From: Fistulifera solaris
Lineage: Eukaryota > Bacillariophyta > Bacillariophyceae > Naviculales > Stauroneidaceae
Assembly: GCA_030295235.1 (NCBI GenBank)
Contig: AP026172.1
Span: 248,001 to 312,000 of the forward strand
Direction: 5' to 3'
DNA length: 64,000 nucleotides
The position numbers and the translations under genes were made by a program. How positions within the stretch are numbered: position 1 is the stretch's first letter; each line of letters begins with the position of its first letter. This document shows positions 51,301 through 62,094 of the stretch, piece by piece. The notes below the pieces were generated by a model. That model did not search any database. It was not told the DNA's origin and saw only the letters and a list, made by a program, of their open reading frames with translations.

Positions 51301-52052
51301 TCGCTTTCTTGGTGAAACGAAATTTCCGGTTTCCGGATGCCCAAATCGTGAATCGTACGTACCCAGTCCGGAAACTGGTCATAGCCATTTTCTAAACACT
51401 CTTCTTCTTGTGCGTCATGCAACGGAATCGGCTGTTCGGTAACAAAGAGTGGAACAGCTCCATCATGCCAGCCCAATCGACTAGGATCCAGCCGTAAAAT
51501 AGCCACAAGGGCGCAACTTGCCTTGGCAGCCTGCTTCTTATCCCAGTATACACATCCATCGATTGTTATGTAATCCGCCGAAAAGAAATTGCGCGTAGCT
51601 TTCGCCAAAAACGTCGTCGAATCCGGACTTTGCAAGAGTGCTTGCGGAAGACCCGAACTCACTTTTATACCCGAAAGTGGACATTCGAAGTAAAATCGCC
51701 ACCAAATTTTACTTTCCGACAAAGACTCGCATCGAATGTTGTCTCGAACATTCAGTTTCTTTTCTTGTAGTCGCGTTCGTTGCGCCTTGTCGTCGTAGTA
51801 TTGCATCAAAAGTGATATGGGATTTCGCGACGGTTCCTTCTGCAGCCAGTCGTATAGTTGAAAGACGGCTTCCGTGCTCTTTTCGATTGTTATGGGGCAT
51901 TCGGTAGCAAGCGATTCGAGAGAATTGTCGTCTTCATCGACATTTCGGCTTTTATTTAAACCCTCACCCCTTCCGTTCGCAAACGAAAACGAAAACGGCA
52001 ACTTTGATTCACACCACTTTCTCTGCAAGGAAGACTGTTTGAAACCATTCAT
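48399..52052 (-). CDS. Dicer-like double RNase III protein without helicase
   Basis: RNA-silencing endonuclease that would cut dsRNA to small RNAs. Minus strand, ATG at 52052. Order: a dsRBD-like segment (51740-51480: WWRFYFECPLSG ... KKQAAKASCALVAI), a Dicer-dimerisation-like segment (TGTSCTSKSVALQSAVQELH), a platform/PAZ region (YMFVPLDSKSSAICIDW; then TATFSDYYLKKYDVRIQYGH across an intron at 50032-50100; VYLVPELCSLLPLP), RNase IIIa (ERLEFFGDRVLAFFVALAL) and RNase IIIb (PHITAGDLMLLFS ... LTFSFHALIGAFVTTMGF). No DExD/H helicase is encoded upstream in the same direction. The RNase IIIa signature keeps E..EFFGD, but the first signature of IIIb is poorly conserved. The frame shifts by one base at the T run 50170-50173 (one short), and an unresolved intron or break lies at about 50300-50450. 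About 1200 residues. Confidence 0.82.
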
Positions 52053-53054
52053 TTGTTATAATTATACCAAGTATGGTGCAGGTACAAGGCATCTCACATG
52101 AAATGGCCGATCTGTCGTTTCCCTCGTTGGGTCGCGTCGAAGATTTTTGGATTTCCTTCATGACTGAAATAATGTAGTCGTGGTTTTGTTCAATCAACTC
52201 TGTGGTCTACCGTAGAAATGCGAAATGATGTGATGCGCATAATTTACTATGACGAAAGAATACGAATTACGCATTTGAAATTCTGATTTAGACTAGTTGA
52301 TTTCTCATTGAAGATAATACAAAGCTCTCGCCAAAAGGAGGAATGCGTTCACACGAACTCATGTTTCGGTTCTGGAAAAATGGTTCATGATTGGAATGGA
52401 GGAGGTGGAGTCATGATGAAAAGGTCGCCTACACGTTGGGTCTATAGTATTTACAGAAATCTACGATCTGCAAACTACTTCATAGGATCTTAAAGTGCAT
52501 CTGCAGTCTGTAGTGAAGAAATCGCATTGCATCGTAATTCGCAATGATAAGGAGGTTGTGGGTTGTGGCGTAGCCCTCTGGCCAGGAGCCATGATGGGTG
52601 ATTGTGCACTGTACTTTTCGATCATTATTTGCAATGGAAATAGACGACAAATAATGAGAAAGAAGAAAGAGATACATACCAGGTACCAGAGGTCTAGAGC
52701 AAGAACACGTTGTCAAAATATCCTTGACCATTGTAAGCAAGAAGCAAGACGCCAGGCAAGGTCACCAGACTTTGGTCTATGGAATGCAATCGGCGTACGG
52801 AGTTCAAAGAGGAAAGACATAGAACACAGAAACAGAAGAATGCCAGATGAACTCGTGACTGTTATGTATTAGTTTTTATATAAGCCTTTTCTCGCCGGAA
52901 TCCTGGGCGTCCGAAACAAAGAGTGTTTCTCGCGCTCCGCACAACAATCCACATTATTTCGCAAGCAATCTTCGTCCCGTTTGCCGTCGATAGAACACTT
53001 CACAAAAGCAATGGATCGTTTTGAGCCTGTAAACGACACTTTCTCTATCGCATC
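52053..53054. promoter_or_regulatory. Divergent spacer between Dicer-like gene and secreted Cys-rich gene
   Basis: About 1 kb. An open frame at 52495-52872 (125 codons) is basic and featureless and I do not call it a gene. A GGTACC-centred motif lies at 52676-52690. The last 150 bp are the probable promoter and leader of the secreted protein. Confidence 0.5.
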
Positions 53055-53834
53055 ATGAATGTTCTTTTGATAGTCTGGAGTTCTGTCACGATCCTAACAG
53101 CTACTGCACATGCGGAGTTGAGCCTGCCGAACAGCAGTCTTCTCAGTGGTCCTAGTTTGACTTCCGAACGTTGGCTTCAAGGTTGTAGCTGGCTCGGACG
53201 AAATGATGACAAAGAGGACGATGTGCCGCGATGCTCCAGTCCGGCCCCTTGCAATGCGCAGCATGCGTTCATTGCATCCGTTCTAACGTATAATGATCAG
53301 CCCTGCGAATGCAACCTGTGCGGCGATGTCGTGACGCTTCAGTGTAGTTACTGCACTGCGTGCGGCGCCTTTCCTGGTAAAGATTCCTGCATTGAAGCTC
53401 AAACGTCATTCGAGCTCACTGATTTGAAGAATGGTAACTACACGTTCATGAGCGTTGCAGTAAGCGTCAAGTCTAGTGGTAAGGACAGTGCCTCCAATCA
53501 TGTCGTGGCGGAAATGACCTTTGCGGAGAAAACTTTCAACTGGACGCTTTTCAATGAAAATACCACGTTGTTGGGTAGTGATGACGACGTGAACCTTTCA
53601 GTGAATGGTGTTAGTTGCCAGAGCATCTCGCTTGAACACGATGAGTGTGCCGTCTTTGATTGTCGAAACATCGACCCTGACTACTACTGGACTTGCAACG
53701 ATGGCGATGAACTCATCAACGACACGTCCAATCCTTTGCATGGGTTCATCACAGCTACCCTGTATTGTCCCGAGGATGACAATCGCTTGGAACAGACATT
53801 GAACGAAATCCGTTTGCCACCGCCCTTCCTCTAG
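53055..53834 (+). CDS. Secreted Cys-rich protein of unknown function
   Basis: 259 residues, single exon. The signal peptide (MNVLLIVWSSVTILTATAHA) is cleaved near residue 20. The mature part has a Cys-dense N-terminal half (CSSPAPCNAQHAF, CECNLCGDVVTLQCSYCTACG) and a beta-rich C-terminal half with several N-x-S/T glycosylation sites (NYT, NHV..., NWT, NTT, NDT). I do not recognise the domain. The C-x-LCGD-x-x-TL block recurs in the damaged-looking PT-rich gene at about 61081-61783, so the two are likely paralogues. Confidence 0.8.
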   Translation: MNVLLIVWSSVTILTATAHAELSLPNSSLLSGPSLTSERWLQGCSWLGRNDDKEDDVPRCSSPAPCNAQHAFIASVLTYNDQPCECNLCGDVVTLQCSYCTACGAFPGKDSCIEAQTSFELTDLKNGNYTFMSVAVSVKSSGKDSASNHVVAEMTFAEKTFNWTLFNENTTLLGSDDDVNLSVNGVSCQSISLEHDECAVFDCRNIDPDYYWTCNDGDELINDTSNPLHGFITATLYCPEDDNRLEQTLNEIRLPPPFL

Positions 53835-54421
53835 TTGTACCCCAACATTATTCATATTTCCATTATCCTCCCGTTATCGTTCTCATTCTAATAGATAGCC
53901 ATTTATTGTACTTAAGATTGCTTCCGTAGTTTTATTTGCAACAATTATTCATATTTCCATTATTCTCACGTAGTCGTTCTCCTTTTAATAGATAGGCATT
54001 TATTGTATTTAAGATTGCTTTCGTAGGTTAATTTGCAACAAAAACTGTGATGAAGAGTGAGCAAAGGAAGGATTGTTATTGTGTGCGACCGATAGCATTA
54101 GTATTCGTGACTTAAGTCATGTTGCAGTCCTGAGTACTTTCCCGAAAAGAAACGGTCCAAAAAGGTTCGTCATTGACGATGGCCGTGACGCTCTATAAAG
54201 AACGATTTCTTATTATCTCGCAAGTCGTGTTTTTTTTATAAAATGTTCTCAAGAGCCTACAACAATCATCAATAGACACGAGAAAGGTGAATGAATGCTT
54301 CAAACTAATACAACAAAGCTGTGAGCATGAAGAAGACTGGCGAACAGAACTCCGATGGTTTTTCCAAACGACCATCCTTGTCATTTCCACCACGAATGGT
54401 GGAAATCGTTGCGCCTGCACC
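53835..54421. other. Spacer downstream of the secreted Cys-rich gene
   Basis: Contains the 97-bp tandem duplication and then the leader of the PLAC8 gene, with a T8 run near 54230. No other gene seen. Confidence 0.5.
53847..54040. repeat. 97-bp tandem duplication in the 3' flank
   Basis: Two similar units of about 97 bp (starting at 53847 and 53944) share ATTATTCATATTTCCATTAT, AATAGATAG-CATTTATTGTA and AAGATTGCTT; they differ at roughly ten positions. They lie immediately downstream of the secreted protein stop. Confidence 0.85.
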
Positions 54422-55294
54422 ATGGTGGAAGGTAAGTTTTGCAATTTCGTAGCCTTCGTTAATTAAAACTGTCTCACCCTGTCGATGCTGCGTTCTTGCA
54501 GGCTTTACCTTTATGGCGACCCATGACGGCGAATCGTTGCCCATCACAGTCGTACGTACCTCTTGTGAAAAATACTGTTGTTTCATTGAGCACACTCGGC
54601 GTCATCCTAATACACATCATTCGTTTTTTTCTTTCTTATCGTTTCACAGCCCCGCGGCGGCGTCCAGCAAGGCCAGGTATTCTCCGTACCTTATCCAGGG
54701 CAACGTGAAGTCGCTACCGAAATTACACCCTTCTTTCTGCATCACACCGATGAAGGATACTGGAAGGATGACTGGTGGCAGTGTTGCCGATACGGATCGT
54801 GTCACGTGAGTCTATGGAATGCCATGTGCTGTCCACAATTACTGGCGGCGCAAATATTGACGCGATTGCAACTCAATATGTGGGGAAATTCCGATCATCG
54901 CCATCACGGCAAACGAACCTTTCGGACCATGTTTATTCTCGTCGTTGTGTACTGGTGCTGGATTTTGGCTTTGACGTTTCCGTTGTCGTACAATATACAA
55001 ACCGATCCTGTGGTACTTTCGCCTTTCACGTCCTTTCTTTACAACTTTGTTTCGTGGGGATTTGGTTTTTACACGTGGTTCCTTTTGACGAAACTACGAG
55101 CCGCCGTACGCGCTCGTTTCAAAATTCCATCGTCCTGGTGGGGAGAAGATACTTGCATGATATTGTGGTGTAGCTGTTGTTCTGTTTCTCAAATGGCGCG
55201 ACAAACTGCCAATTACGAACAGCATTCGGCGATTTGTTGCTCCACGACGGGCATTGGAGCCCCGTTGCCGTACGAGTCCATTCTTACCGTATAA
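54422..55294 (+). CDS. PLAC8 (Cys-rich) family protein
   Basis: Membrane-associated PLAC8 protein; relatives affect cell size, metal handling or calcium channels. Three exons: 54422-54431, 54502-54551 and 54650-55294, 234 residues. The first exon has only ten bases (ATG GTG GAA G), chosen because it brings GFTFMATHDGESLPITV and PRGGVQQGQVFSVPYP into one frame, the N-terminal module usual in diatom PLAC8 proteins. The PLAC8 core has WWQCCRYGSCHVSLWNAMCC, PQLLAAQILTRLQL, then a hydrophobic pair of helices (TMFILVVVYWCWILALTF; FLYNFVSWGFGFYTWFLLTK) and a second Cys cluster (CMILWCSCCSVSQMARQTAN). An alternative first exon in other frames upstream cannot be excluded. Confidence 0.85.
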
Positions 55295-55634
55295 ATAATC
55301 TACTGATGAGGCTGGGGGGACAACAGCAATAAGCAGAGCAAGCAATTAGATAGAATTAGAGACACAAGAAGCCATACAACTACACAACTTGATAAACTAT
55401 GTACTCTATCGTGTGCGATGACTTGCACTATTGCATTCTAGAAGAACGCGGTAATGGTTCGGACGAAAATGGATTCATGAAGGGTCGCTCACTATCTACC
55501 AGTGTGCTGTTATTACCTGTAGAGAAAACTAAGTTTTCATAAGATAGTTTGGTACCGGTACGCCAAAACCGCCAGAAGCGTGCAGACTTTTTTTGACCTC
55601 GTGCCCTATATTTTTATTCTTTCAGAACACCACC
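55295..55634. other. Spacer before the TM9SF gene
   Basis: About 340 bp with the promoter of the TM9SF-like gene. It contains the palindrome GTACCGGTAC at 55552-55561 and a T-rich stretch near 55590-55620. No gene. Confidence 0.5.
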
Positions 55635-57318
55635 ATGATGAGGGCAGGTTTGAATCCTTTCTTGCGAGCGGCGTTAGTAATCTTGCTGCTGCTGTTTCTA
55701 TTGCAATATGTGAAAGCCTTTTATCTAACCGAAAGCAATCCTCGATCTTTTGAGAAGGGAGACACGTAAGTGAGACAACGATCGATGAAGCCGAGCTCCT
55801 GTTATGTCGTGACGCGTAGCTTCAATAGTTGTGCTGCGGAGATTTCCCACCCATTGTCATGTAGTGTCGCGCTATATTCAATCCTGTTTTCAATACTATT
55901 TGCCTTTCCTAAAATCGCTTCTAATCGCGTTTTGCATCGCCCACAGTGTTGCATTGAACGTCAACAAGATCACATCGACAAAGACTCTCTACCCAATGGA
56001 TCAGTACAGTCTTCCGTTTTGTCCCCCCATGGAGGGAGCGAGACTCATAGGTGGAAATTTAGGAGAATTTTTGTCTGGTGATCGTATTTTGAGTTCCCCC
56101 CTATCTTGTAAAAATGAAAACAGATATGTTCTGTGAACAGGTCTGCATGGCGAATCTGGGTCGCCTCGAGCAGAACGGACACGCGCTGTCGAAGCTTGTC
56201 AAGGCGATTCGCATGGACTACCATGCCAAATGGATCTTGGATAATTTGCCAGCCGCCAGCAAAACTGAGGATGAAAATCAGATTGAAACGCGTTACTGGC
56301 AGGGTATCCATCTTGGTTACATTGACAACGCAACCAACAAGGCCTACGTTTACAACCACGCTAACATCGAGGTCGGCTACCACGAAGTGGAAAGTGACCC
56401 AGGTCATTATCGGATCGTTCAATTCTCAATTCAACCATTCAGTATCAATCATGACTTAAAGCCTAATCTTGATCTTTTTTATTGAAGACGGACATTATCT
56501 TCCGTCCATAGTGAAGATCAACAACCCTATCGATTCCTGCGCTCTCAAATCGAATGTGAAGTGTAAACGGATATGTCACCGCGAAACTTTACAAGACCTT
56601 TGATGGATCGCAGCGACAGCGTGCGACGACTGCTGCGGCGATCGCCTTTCCTGGGCTTACCTTCTCCTTGTCTCTGATTTTGAATGCACTAGCACTTCAC
56701 ATCAGGTCGACCTATGCGATTCCGTTTACATACATGCTCATTTTGGTTGGCCTTTGGCTCGGTATTGCCACTCCGCTGGTATTCTTAGGCGCTTCTTTAG
56801 GCTACAAGCATGATATGATTGTGTTTCCTGTCGACACAAGCAGTACTTACCGTCAGATTCCGGACCAGCCTTGGTTTATGGGACTACCCGTCACCGAGGC
56901 AGTCGCTGGTGTTCTTTCCTTTGCATCCTGTTTTGTCGAACTACACTTCATTTTCACGGCGTTGTGGATGGACTGCTACTACTACGCGTATGGCTTTCTT
57001 CTGCTGGTCTTCCTGATCCTTGTCACCACATGCGGGCTAGGTACTATTCTACTAACCTATTTCCAACTCTGCAAGGAGGACTATCATTGGTGGTGGCGCT
57101 CATTTTGCAACGCTGGGTCTCTCGCTATTTATGTTTTCATTTACTCCATCATCTATTGCTACAATCAGCTTGAGGCAAATGCTCTTGCGTCTTACCTTAT
57201 TTATTTTGGTTTCATGGCTTTCTTCTCGACAGGCTTGTTCATGATGATGGGTTCCATCGGAGTTTTTAGCTCTTTATTGTTCAATCAGAACCTTTTCTCT
57301 ACAATCAAGATTACATAA
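55635..57318 (+). pseudogene. TM9SF (nonaspanin) gene with internal deletion
   Basis: Nonaspanins are nine-helix Golgi/endosome proteins. Exon 1 (55635-55765) gives a signal peptide and FYLTESNPRSFEKGDT; after an intron to 55946 come VALNVNKITSTKTLYPMDQY, YSLPFCPPMEG and GDRILSSPY, the family's luminal head. The C-terminal part from 56563 (VNGYVTAKLYKTF) has the last six to seven helices and the usual end. Between them, at about 56557-56563, SCALKSNVK runs straight into VNGYVTAKLY: the rest of the luminal domain and the first helices, roughly 200-240 residues, are missing. This is an internal deletion in the locus or an assembly collapse. Two one-base frame shifts also occur in homopolymers, C run 56096-56101 and T run 56475-56480, each one base long. 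The family assignment is secure; a working product is doubtful. Confidence 0.8.
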
Positions 57319-57592
57319 AATTTTTAAAATGAAATTTAATTTTGCTAAAGAGAAATTCCAGTCGTACCTAGAGGTCAAGCCCTGTTACGTGTCTTTGGCA
57401 TTGTTGCGTAGCTGTCTCTAGTTCGATGAACCAAATGGTAAGACGAAACGCCAGTACCTGATACGAACACTTCATCTCGATCGGTACGCTACTCTACAAG
57501 CTAGCAATTTTCTAGCGTACTTCGTCCTGACGTAGCAGAAACAATCGCGGTTGAACGAAAATTCTAGCGTCAAGACTGAACAACATTGAACG

Positions 57593-58733
57593 CTATGCCC
57601 GACGACCCAACATTTCTTGTTCCATGTACTTGACAATCAAAGGATGATAGACATCTGCGGTAACCTTACTATCACGCGATACTTGATACCGATCAAAGTC
57701 AAGAACCGGAATATTGAATAATCGTGCTACGGGAAGCAACGGTGACAAGTATTCAATCATCACGTCGTTCGTACTTTCCGTCAAAAAGGAAATATGATTG
57801 GGAGCGTCGGGTCGATCGTAGACAATGGCAGCCCTTTTGGGGATGGGTTGATTCATAATAGTGCCTTCGGGAAGACGAATTACATCCGAGGGAATCGCAT
57901 TTGGACTCGACAAGAACCGGTTGGCGAGACCATCCCCATGGAAGTCACCAAAAGATAATTGCCCTTCAAGGGGCTTCCATCCCGTTGTCGAGTGAAACCC
58001 GAAATAAAAACACGCGCCCAAGAGTCATCACCGGTCTGAATTGCTGTTCCACAACCTAATGAATGACCAATGATACCGTACGCTGACGCTCGTATGTTCC
58101 AGTCCTTCTGTAGAGCCTCCAACAACGCATCCGTATTACCTTTCGATCCAGTCCGGGCACTGGATCGTAAGAAGAAGCCAACGACTCGGGATATTCGGCT
58201 GCTACACAAACAAAGCCTCGACTGGCCAATACTTCGGCCAAGTGCGATAAATCAAAGCGACTTCCGAGATAGCCGTGTGCTAGCAAAATGATCGGCATCT
58301 TTTGGCAAGGGTAGGAGAGTGCACTACCATCGACCACATAATTTCCCGTCGGCTGTAGCATATAATCACTAGCGAAAAACCGAGGAATGTTCCATTGAGC
58401 GAGCATTTGACCGATTTTGCGTACCGAAATTCGATGTTCGTACGTCGGTTTGGTGGGAGTGAAGTCTTCTTTCGTATCGGATAAGGGAAACCAACACGCC
58501 ACCGGGACCTTGGTGTTGTATTCAGGTATCGATAGTGATTGCGATTTGTATGCTACGGTAAACGGGGCGGTCGCTGGAGTCACTTGGCTCTGCAAAGCCA
58601 GGGCCGGCAAAGCGGTGAACGCCAAGATCGTTGTCGAGAGATCTCGTAGAAACATTTTCCTCGTCGCTACTGATGATAGGGCGTCAGAACGGGCTACTAA
58701 GCAAAACAAAAGGAGGGCCAAACACTTATGCAT
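57593..58733 (-). CDS. Alpha/beta hydrolase (PAF-acetylhydrolase/chlorophyllase-like), plastid-type leader
   Basis: Minus strand, ATG at 58733, about 380 residues corrected. It has a signal peptide (MHKCLALLLFCLVARSDA), a basic stretch, and a second hydrophobic segment ending in an AxA site (ILAFTALPALALQ), consistent with plastid and perhaps lumen targeting. The hydrolase core shows the oxyanion segment LLAHGYLGSRFDLSHLAEVL, ASRGFVCVAAEYPES, the nucleophile elbow GHSLGCGTA and a later VYDRPDAPNHISFL. The ester substrate is unknown. Two one-base frame breaks: T run 58141-58143 (one short; restores GLDRKGNTDALLEALQ) and A run 57995-57997 (one short; restores VFISGFHSTTGWKPLEG). Divergent from the pseudokinase gene. 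Confidence 0.78.
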
Positions 58734-59215
58734 ATGATATACAAAGTTATGAATAAAGATGCGATCTCATTGTCTTCTTATTCCGCAAGAACCGCCACTT
58801 TTCATGAGGTGATTAGGTGAAAAAGTTTGTGGCTTCATTTGCTGCAGTTTTGCAGCCGACGAATGCCACGTCCACTTTTCAATTCTCTAAAAGCTTCACT
58901 ACTGTATGGATCTCAAAGATAATTTCAGAAGTCGTACCGCGTTCAGACGTGTGAGGGCTCGCGCTTCTCGCTTTTTGAACTTTCTGAGCCTTAATTCTCT
59001 CGATCTCCGCCTCTGCATTATTATTTATTGAGACACTTATCGTCATCATTCTTGTAAAAATAAATTGACAGAACCTCCATTAAAAGCAAACAGAAGCAGT
59101 CTACCCTCCCTTTACTTCTATAAAGCGTAAAGAAAGACTATCACATTTTGAGAGGTGCTCAATCGAGGGGAAAACCACCCAACAAAATAATCGTTTCAAA
59201 AAGGCATCCACGAAA
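58734..59215. promoter_or_regulatory. Divergent promoter spacer
   Basis: About 480 bp between the hydrolase and the pseudokinase starts. No gene and no clear repeat seen. Confidence 0.5.
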
Positions 59216-60396
59216 ATGACTTCTCTGGCACCTCCACCATTTCCCACTCCCGTCTATTTGTCGGCGCGGAGAATCACGGGATATGTACTCACTGAAATAC
59301 CTCGCGACGAGCAAGCCATGGCACCACCAACTCTAGAAAGAAGAACGTCCGTGGCGGGTAACATATTGCTCCTCGAGGATCAAGGAGAGACGACGAGAGC
59401 CTATTCGTTGCAACGCAAAATTAAAGATTCTTCCATGCATAGTTCCGTACGAGTGGGATTTGAGTTGAATTTGTTACCCGAGGTTGGGCCGGCCATGTAT
59501 GAACTTGTTCCGGATGGACAATGTGACAGATTGGAGAACGACGACAATGAAAGGAAATACAAAATGGTGTCTGTCAAAGTATTTTCATTGCAGGAAGAAT
59601 CCAACGAAGAGACAACGAATGAAGTTGCCGCTCTGCAGTGGATTACAAGCTCGGGAAAAGAGAGTCATCATTTACAGGGGCCTGTTGTCGTCGGAAAAGA
59701 TGCCACGCATATTTATATGATAACGCCTTATCACAAGGAAGAATCGCTGTTTGACTATTGCGGCCGAATGGGTCGATTGAGGGAAGACCAGGCTCGATGT
59801 TTCTTTCGTCACATTCTTCAGGTGCGTATTGCCACCATTATTGGTCTTTCGCTTCTTTGTCGACCCCCTTATACTGTTCTCTACTTTAAGGGTTTGGAAG
59901 AATTGAAAAATTTGGAAGTTTGTCATCGGGGACTTGATTTGGATAGTATTCTTCTCAAAGGAGCAACTTGTACATTTTCGAATTTTGAACATGCATTAAG
60001 AATACCTGTATCAGATGGACAAACCGCTGTGATACGCTCGCAAGAGCCACATGGGAAGAATCCTCAGAATGTTGCCCCGGAACTTCTCAAAAGTGAACCA
60101 TTTGATGGAAATGCTGTCGATTTATGGTCGGCTGGTGTCATACTGTTCCAGATGCTGTTAGGCTGTATCGCACTTTTGATGCTCCAATCGCCGAGGATTC
60201 AAAGTACGATGAAATATGTATACGTTCTGATTTGAAAGGTGCGCTGCAGCGGTGGATGCCAAATGACCAACATCCTTTGAGTGCTGAAGCAATTGATTTA
60301 TTGAAAGGAATGCTCAAGGCGGATCCTCACAAGCGATTGACACTTCCCGGAGTACAAAATCACCCGTGGGTGATGGCTGACAACAAGAGAACTTGA
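59216..60396 (+). CDS. Protein-kinase-like pseudokinase
   Basis: About 370 residues; exons 59216-59821 and 59891-60396 (the 69-nt intron is in frame and stop-free, so unspliced reading is also open). The fold is that of a CAMK-type kinase: FFRHILQGLEELKNLEVCHR across the splice, APELLKSEPFDGNAVDLWSAGVILFQMLLG (APE and DxWS motifs), and LLKGMLKADPHKRLTL...HPWV. Key residues are lost: HRD-L-K-x-x-N is HRGLDLDSI, so the catalytic Asp, Lys and Asn are replaced, and DFG is SNF. No Gly loop is evident. I infer a non-catalytic scaffold. The frame breaks by one base near 60159-60162 (one base short); with it MLLGLYRTFDAPIAEDSKYDE is continuous. Confidence 0.78.
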
Positions 60397-61080
60397 CGCT
60401 CTCTCCAGGGAATGAAACAGAGTAGCGCAGCCTTGCGCTCTCTATGCAATGGTAGCTGGAGTTCAGAGTTCAGTACTCAGCAGATGGCCGCTGATGGCGG
60501 GATCTGGAATTTCATCAATTTCTTGTCAATTGATTCAAACGAAAGCCTAAACTAGGGCTACTAACAACTTACAACCTTTACGAGCCAACTCTACATCCGT
60601 AGTCACAAGTTTGACGAGTTGAAGATATCTAGTCGCCACATAGCTCTTAAAGGTTTGACCGTTCAGTACAGAGAACCAATAGCTGGAAGCGTGACATGAG
60701 ATATGGACTTGAGCGAGACGTGGGACTGGGACTGGGATCGTAGACTCTTAGACTAGGGACTAGACACTCGAGACTAGAAACGAGAGAGTATTATTGACAC
60801 TAGACACTACCAGACTCTCGACGCGCAACAATTGACAAGTTCAAGCGATTGGTCTACTTATTTCTTTGTACGACATACAGAGTGCTGGTAAGTGGTGACA
60901 GGTAACACGCAAGCAAGATGTCACACCCGTTTCCGAAAGAATCATTAACCACAAGCCACAAGCGGCAACTCGCAATCCAGCCTGTTTGGTGTCTTGTACT
61001 AGATACCTTCAGGATGATCAATAACAATTCATACCTGGCACCTGGTACTTGTTAGTTGTAGCTTATGAATCATAACTCAG
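60397..61080. other. Spacer with GACTAGACACT-like simple repeats
   Basis: About 680 bp without a gene. Imperfect short repeats of GACTAGAC/ACTAGACACT occur at about 60735-60820. The motif TACCTGGCACCTGGTAC lies at 61032-61048. Confidence 0.5.
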
Positions 61081-61783
61081 CGTTGGAAGCCAGGTCCTAA
61101 CTGTGTTGCGCAATGCGTCGATACGAATGTCACTGGTGCCGATAGAGGGGTAAGTTGCTATCTGAGACGAAGATCTGTTTGGTGAAATTATACATGCCCG
61201 ATTTCTCTCACGGTCGATTGATGTCTATTGGTGATTCCAGTGCCCCCGACGTTCTCTTTATTGCGTCTTGGAAGATGGATCCGATCCGTCAATTGGTGTC
61301 CCTGGAGTAAAGTGCTCCATTTGTTCTCCGGCTACTTGTGAACGCAGGGCTTTTGCGATCCGAAGCGTGGTTGCTACTACATCTACATCCACGTTCCTGC
61401 TTCATTTCCAACCAGTGCCCCGTCTCATTTGGCAACCAGTGACCCGACCTTTTGGCCGACCAATGCACCAACCCATTCGCCGACTAGTGCGCCCACCACC
61501 AAAGCACCAATTGCGACTCCGACAACCTCCGCGCCAGTGGTGATTGAACCAACAACCGCAGCACCAGTTCTCTTCAGGGAGTCTACATTATCATCATCAG
61601 AGGCTCCAATCGAGCAAGATAAATGTGAAGGATCAAATATTTGCAGCGCGGAGCTCGACTTGCTTATTAGCCGCCTTATTTCTTTTCGACGAGAATTTCG
61701 AATTCGAGTGTACTTTGTGCGGCGACCAACTTACCCTGGGAAGGACGTTAAAATTCTGCCTCCCAGTACAAGATTCTACCTAG
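61081..61783 (+). CDS. Probable Pro/Thr-rich Cys protein, incomplete or damaged
   Basis: A likely intron lies at 61150-61240 (gtaagt to ttccag); before it is a Cys-bearing segment (GPNCVAQCVDTNVTGADRG), after it CPRRSLYCVLEDGSDPSIG and KCSICSPATCERRAF. A diatom-type PT-rich run follows (FPTSAPSHLATSDPTFWPTN, SPTSAPTTKAPIATPTTSAP), then ICSAELDLLISRLISF and DENFEFECTLCGDQLTLG, matching the Cys block of the secreted protein at 53055. Frames change at the T runs 61405-61407 (one short) and 61683-61686 (one long). I found no convincing signal peptide exon upstream, so this may be a partial paralogue. Confidence 0.5.
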
Positions 61784-62094
61784 CGTCTACAACGAGGCAG
61801 AAAATTTAACGCCGTTCCCTGGTACTTTGTACGTTTGTACGGAGTACGGGACAAGTACCTACCGGTACCGGGTACCGGAACCTCCTCTGGACTATTATAG
61901 GTCCTTGCCTCTGGATGATATACGTCGCTCCCGGCCGTTGCTAGCTTTGTCGCACCGTTATTTCGACCTGCTCCGCAACGCGCATCCTTTTCGTTCTTAT
62001 ATTATTCATTCGCAAAGAACCGTCACTTTGATGAATTATTTGACGACTAATACGGAGTAGGACAAATAGCAGATTGAACCAACTACACACAAAA
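61784..62094. other. Spacer before SKP1
   Basis: Contains a dense cluster of GTAC/GGTACC palindromes at about 61820-61885 (TACCGGTACCGGGTACCGG at 61860-61878). It is the probable SKP1 promoter. Confidence 0.5.

Noticed and set aside
52495-52872. 125-codon basic frame in the Dicer/secreted-protein spacer
   Set aside because: No domain, no signal, composition like random sequence; possible remnant of something older but not supportable.
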